A program made the position numbers and the translations under genes. 64,000 nucleotides of DNA, taken from contig CM049306.1 in assembly GCA_026874595.1 (NCBI GenBank), positions 17,629,019 through 17,693,018 of the forward strand, written 5' to 3'. The notes below the pieces were generated by a model. That model saw only the letters and a program-made list of their open reading frames with translations. It was not told where the DNA came from and searched no databases. Below are positions 60,110 to 64,000 of this stretch, in pieces (within the stretch, counting starts at the first letter, position 1; every line of letters begins with the position of its first letter). Source of the DNA: Sipunculus nudus. Taxonomy: Eukaryota; Annelida; Sipuncula; Golfingiida; Sipunculidae.

Positions 60110-61538
60110 TTATTATAATACTCTTGGTTCCCGTCGGCAAGGAAGTTGCACAAATCACAGTAAAGGGTAGGGGTGTGTGCAGTCTAAATGGTCCAATTTT
60201 AGGCTAGTTTTACTTAGCTGACCACCTGCCTATAACCATAAATTCTCTCAAAGGTAATATATTTGAAATCACACCAAAAATATATTTCATATCAAATACC
60301 TCTACACCTACTAAACTTCCGTCAGTCTTCCTAAGTGTGCCTATATTCATCTACCTTTTGAATAAGAATTCGTCTGTGTATCTATTAATTATCTGAGGGT
60401 AATTTTAATTGGTTGAGAACAGTTCTTATAAGGCCTTTGTGATGTATGTATGAACTTGTTTATCAATAAAAACAGCAATGATGACAAACGGGAAAAAACA
60501 TGTAATCTGTGGTGGTAGGTAGGATGCATTTATGCGGAGGTTGAAAGGTCACTTGTTGCTAAACGCCATTTTCAAAGCTCTGGCTTATCTGACTTGCTGC
60601 CTCTGCTGAATTTGTTTTAATTATTTGGCGGGCCCCCACAAATTATAAACACGTTGATATAAACAAAATAAGCAGCCTGTGTGCGGTGATATCCACGTTT
60701 TCTGGGCTTTTTCACGCGATTGGGCTCCTTTAAAGTATACGAAAGATGTTTAATTATATATCACTTTTGTCAAACATGTCAACGTGTAATTAATTCGGTT
60801 TAAATGAAGAATCCGTAGCCGTGACAATAGTTTAAATATGTCAGGTATTCAAAGTTCTTGAACGTAAACATTGCAAGATCTTCAAGAGAGAGGTGGAACC
60901 ATAGTTGATATCAGGTGTTAACCATGTTAAAAGTGCTCCAGTGTAGGGTTTTAAATATTTAAAATGTTTCGGGAATTTATCATATCGGTTGCCGTACCTT
61001 ATGTGAAACCAAAATCTGTGCTAAAACTTTGGCGCACATGCCGTTGAATTTCTGTTTTAAAGATCTTTGGTTCATTAAATGATATGATTTTAATTTAAAA
61101 CTATGTTGGTGATAAAGTGAGTTAAATAAAATTTGGTTTTAATTCACTGATTGATCGTTCTAAAGACTTACCTATTGCAAAATGTTTACTAAGAATCTCA
61201 GAAGTTCCCTAAAAAGTAACATTATTTATTACCATAATGGAGATAATTACGACTGGACATATATGGTCTGCATGAGATCTTTCATGTACCTGTTACAGAG
61301 TTGCCGAGCGATGAATGTCTTGAAATGTTCCTTATCCCCCCCCCCCCCCGGCGTAACAATATCCTGCATCAGATCTTCAAGACTCGTTGCTATAACAACA
61401 GCAATACTTTACCATTATTATCAGGTAGTTCATGGTCACATCCCCCTTGATTTTCAAGTTATGTTAAATTAAGATGGCATTAAGTCACATATTTATTCTG
61501 AATGAATAATCGAGGTAGGGAGAGATGGTCCCAGACTC

Positions 61539-61735
61539 CAGGGGCGGATCCAGGATATAGGAAAAAAGTGGGGGGGGGGGGGGGGTCCAACCAAGGAACA
61601 CTAATGAAACCCTAAAAAAAGGTAACCAGGTCTGGAAAGTGGGGGGTGGGCCCTTATAAAACGTTGTTTCTGATGGAAAGGGGGGGGGGGGGGTGGTGGA
61701 CCCCCTGGACCCCCCCCCCCCCCGATCCGCTTCTG
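61539..61735. mobile_element. 197-bp TIR element (MITE) with GACTC duplication
   Basis: Left end CAGGGGCGGATCCAGG; right end reverse complement CAGAAGCGGATCG. GACTC flanks both sides (61534-61538 and 61736-61740). The inside is dominated by poly-G and poly-C runs. The CAGGGGCGGATCC terminus is common among small animal DNA elements; a 5-base duplication does not fit hAT well, so the superfamily is left open. Confidence 0.75.
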
Positions 61736-61989
61736 GACTCGGTTTGAACGGCTTCATGTATAGCGTATGCATCTGTCTGTATCTACCTGTCAAATATGAA
61801 TATGCTTTCGCCGGGCCTGCGATGTACATATCAGACTATCTCAATATTTTTGGTACTAGTGCACAGCAGATTTCAAAATGTTATATATGTATATATATAA
61901 AATACTAAAATAATCGATTAATAATCGATTATCGAGCATTTTTATTTTTCAGTCATCGATTATGATTTTAAAACTAATTCCTACCACTA

Positions 61990-62056
<67 letters not shown>
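61990..62056. repeat. (AT)n-(GT)n-(AT)n compound microsatellite
   Basis: Alternating AT, then GT, then AT, then a short (GA)n at about 62058-62068. Confidence 0.92.
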
Positions 62057-62059
<3 letters not shown>

Positions 62060-62068
62060 AGAGAGAGT

Positions 62069-64000
62069 ATATATATATGTTTTATCATTATGGCTAAATT
62101 TATTATAATATATATTTTAAAGCTAAATGAATCAAGGTAGTTTGTCAAAACTAAGACTTATAATTACTAAATAATTATATAAAACATCATATCAATTTTA
62201 TTATTAGTATTATAATGATTAATATAATTAATATAATTTTATTAATATAATTATTATTATAATAATTATTATTATTAAAATTAATTCTATAATTCATTGA
62301 AAAACTCCAATCTATTTTTAGTAATTTTTTTTCGTGCAAACTCGGAAATTCACACCTTTTCCATTTTTATTCTGTGGAATTAAATTACGCGACACCCTTC
62401 TGAAACAAGTTAGCAACAAGAAGGCGCGGTGCTTGAAGTTTTGACGGTGACGTCCCTGTGAAAATCACGCCTATATTTGTGGTCTTTGGCCAGAAAAAAC
62501 GAGGTAAAAGGTTCTGTAAGGTTGAGTGGACCAATAGTGTCCAGAGCGTAAAATTAAGACTGATGCTTTATCGGAAAAGAAGCACGGTATCTACTGGGTA
62601 CTGTCATAAAAGAAAGGGCGATAATAGAAAGACATTCCCAAACCATCTGTGACTTCCTATCAACACAACATGTATCTGGATAATAGGTCTGCTTTTGCTT
62701 CCTTACATTTTCCTCTATTTTCATTATTCTAGACTAGAAGAGTTAAAAGCTTGCATAAAAAATGATGTATACATTCGAAAATTGCCGTCCTTCCTACCAC
62801 CGGAGGGTCGCAGGAAGAAGGCCTCTTCCTGCAACCCCCCCATGTGACCAGTTACGCTTCAGTGCACTACAGTCCGTTCCACCAACCGTGAAACACTGTT
62901 TTTTCACGATCATTTTTAAAAGAATTGAGAACGAACAGAGATTTTTGGTACAGAGGTAATTGAGAACACCACCTAATTTTCTGACAGGAAAAATGCCACA
63001 TACCCGAGATGAATCAACTGACAGAATTCTGCCTCGCACACGCGTGACGTCATAAGCCATGTTCCATTTTGCAGGAGATAGAATTCCGCTGTCTGGCGAT
63101 GTGAGTTGGTCAAACAATAATAGCAGCTAGCATGTTACTATCATTAATATATGTATGTAGCCCCTGTTATATCATATGATTGTACATGAATGATGAATGG
63201 CACCACTGCTCTCTCCCTTTGATACACTGTTTCAGAGTCATAGGAGATTTTTTTAAGTTTGAAAAAACCTGATACATTTACATCAAGAATAACTGCAACA
63301 TCTCGGCTTAAAAGGTGTCGGTTTTCATCACAAAACAACCATGTATCGTCCGAATGTGCTTATAACAGTGACACAATACAAGTGTTTATTCCACCACCAC
63401 CACCCATAATTTAAATATCGATGGAAGATTACTATCCTTATGAACTTATCAGTGATTACAAGCAGTGTTAATAACATTCACATAATTAATGGTTAAAACG
63501 GCAAAACTTGGGTACACGTGTGTGCCCTTTAAATTTTCTCCAGGCACATCCCCACGCACCAACACCTTTTACAATGTATCACTGACAGCTTTCTGAGCAG
63601 AGTTATCATAGTCCATTCAATCCAATGTCAATTTCTAGCTCCACAGGGGTTAAAATTTTTAATTTAAGTAAACTCTTGTTTTCGTTAATTATAAATAAAC
63701 AATTCCTCAGTGACAGTCATTTGAATACATTACCTTTCCTGGCCAAGTTAACATAAATACTTCTGTCACAAGCACAATATTTGATTCGCCTTGCGTTGGT
63801 TTGTTTTGTACGATTTTCCATGGAAAAGGAAATTCTGGTGTTGCTAAAGGCCTGCTCTGAATTTATTGGTAATATCGGAAACACATATTCATTATCACTT
63901 CCTTTTTTAAATATGACGTAATTATACAGTGATTATGTCCACATACCAGAAAACATGATTTTATTTCTGCCTCAATTTAGGCATAATCTACGGGCCAGAA
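62069..64000. other. Non-coding DNA, no accepted gene
   Basis: No gene recognised. Frames at 62458-62652 and minus 62794-63117 and 63144-63338 have no known domain. The stretch 62780-63060 is GC-richer and contains GCGTGACGTCA near 63043, but no exon could be defined. Confidence 0.4.

Larger units (their letters stand above)
58900..61989. mobile_element. hAT-like element, about 3.1 kb, without visible transposase
   Basis: The left end TAGTGGTGTGCCGATTGGTC and the right end (reverse complement TAGTGGTAGGAATTAG) are inverted. ATATATAT flanks both sides (58892-58899 and 61990-61997), the 8-base size of hAT duplications, though the surrounding AT tract makes this less certain. ATCGATTAA-type motifs crowd both ends (58918-58990 and 61911-61970), as in hAT subterminal regions. 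It contains a family B copy and a small TIR element. No transposase frame is recognised between 60110 and 61530. Confidence 0.68.

Overview
This is nuclear DNA of an animal, most likely a bivalve mollusc or a close lophotrochozoan relative. The reasons are split genes with GT-AG introns, an intronless rhodopsin-type receptor, AT-rich intergenic DNA, many (AT)n tracts, and a very high load of pearl/HINE-like non-autonomous elements with tandem-repeat cores, which are known from bivalves. The species cannot be named from the sequence alone. Only two conventional genes are supported.

Gene layout. (1) A minus-strand gene homologous to NCKIPSD/SPIN90 (an SH3-domain partner of Nck). Coding exon 1 (49442-49609, the SH3 domain), exon 2 (48759-48868) and exon 3 (15469-15611) join without breaking the frame (phase 0, then phase 2) and follow the vertebrate protein order. 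Later exons were not found. Intron 2 is about 33 kb. (2) A single-exon plus-strand rhodopsin-family GPCR (41220-42257) lies inside that intron on the opposite strand, behind a 26-bp minisatellite that may belong to its 5' UTR.

Most of the rest is transposon DNA. 1-1558: 3' end of a Tx1/L1-like LINE with one in-frame stop and an A-tail. 7385-11400: a CR1/Jockey-like LINE split by a 2.5-kb element. 29000-29616: a solo LTR with a 4-bp target duplication. 50108-51219: a TA-flanked TIR element. 58900-61989: a hAT-like element holding two further insertions. 39921-40354 and 58014-58156: three tRNA-like short elements with inverted ends.

The dominant component is a set of at least four families, here called A, B, C and D, with related ones E, F and G. 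They share one plan with different sequences: a left terminus (AACAAG or AACTAG), a short hairpin, a family-specific subterminal repeat, a tandem-repeat core, and the inverse of that subterminal repeat at the other end. In A, B and C that other end is itself a hairpin. This matches the asymmetric terminal inverted repeats of Helitron2/Helentron non-autonomous elements (HINE, pearl, DINE-1). The cores of A, B, C and D have unlike sequences and periods (about 140, 326 and 337 bp), yet all carry the same 12-bp palindrome GGTGGCGCCACC, about 20 exact copies in this window by hand count. Insertions are nested up to three deep, so relative ages can be read. The palindrome shared across families and the swappable termini are the best candidates for something undescribed.

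Functional links: the elements occupy the SPIN90 intron around the GPCR and carry many DR1-type half-site arrays (TGACCTTTGACCT), which could act as nuclear-receptor sites. That is inference.
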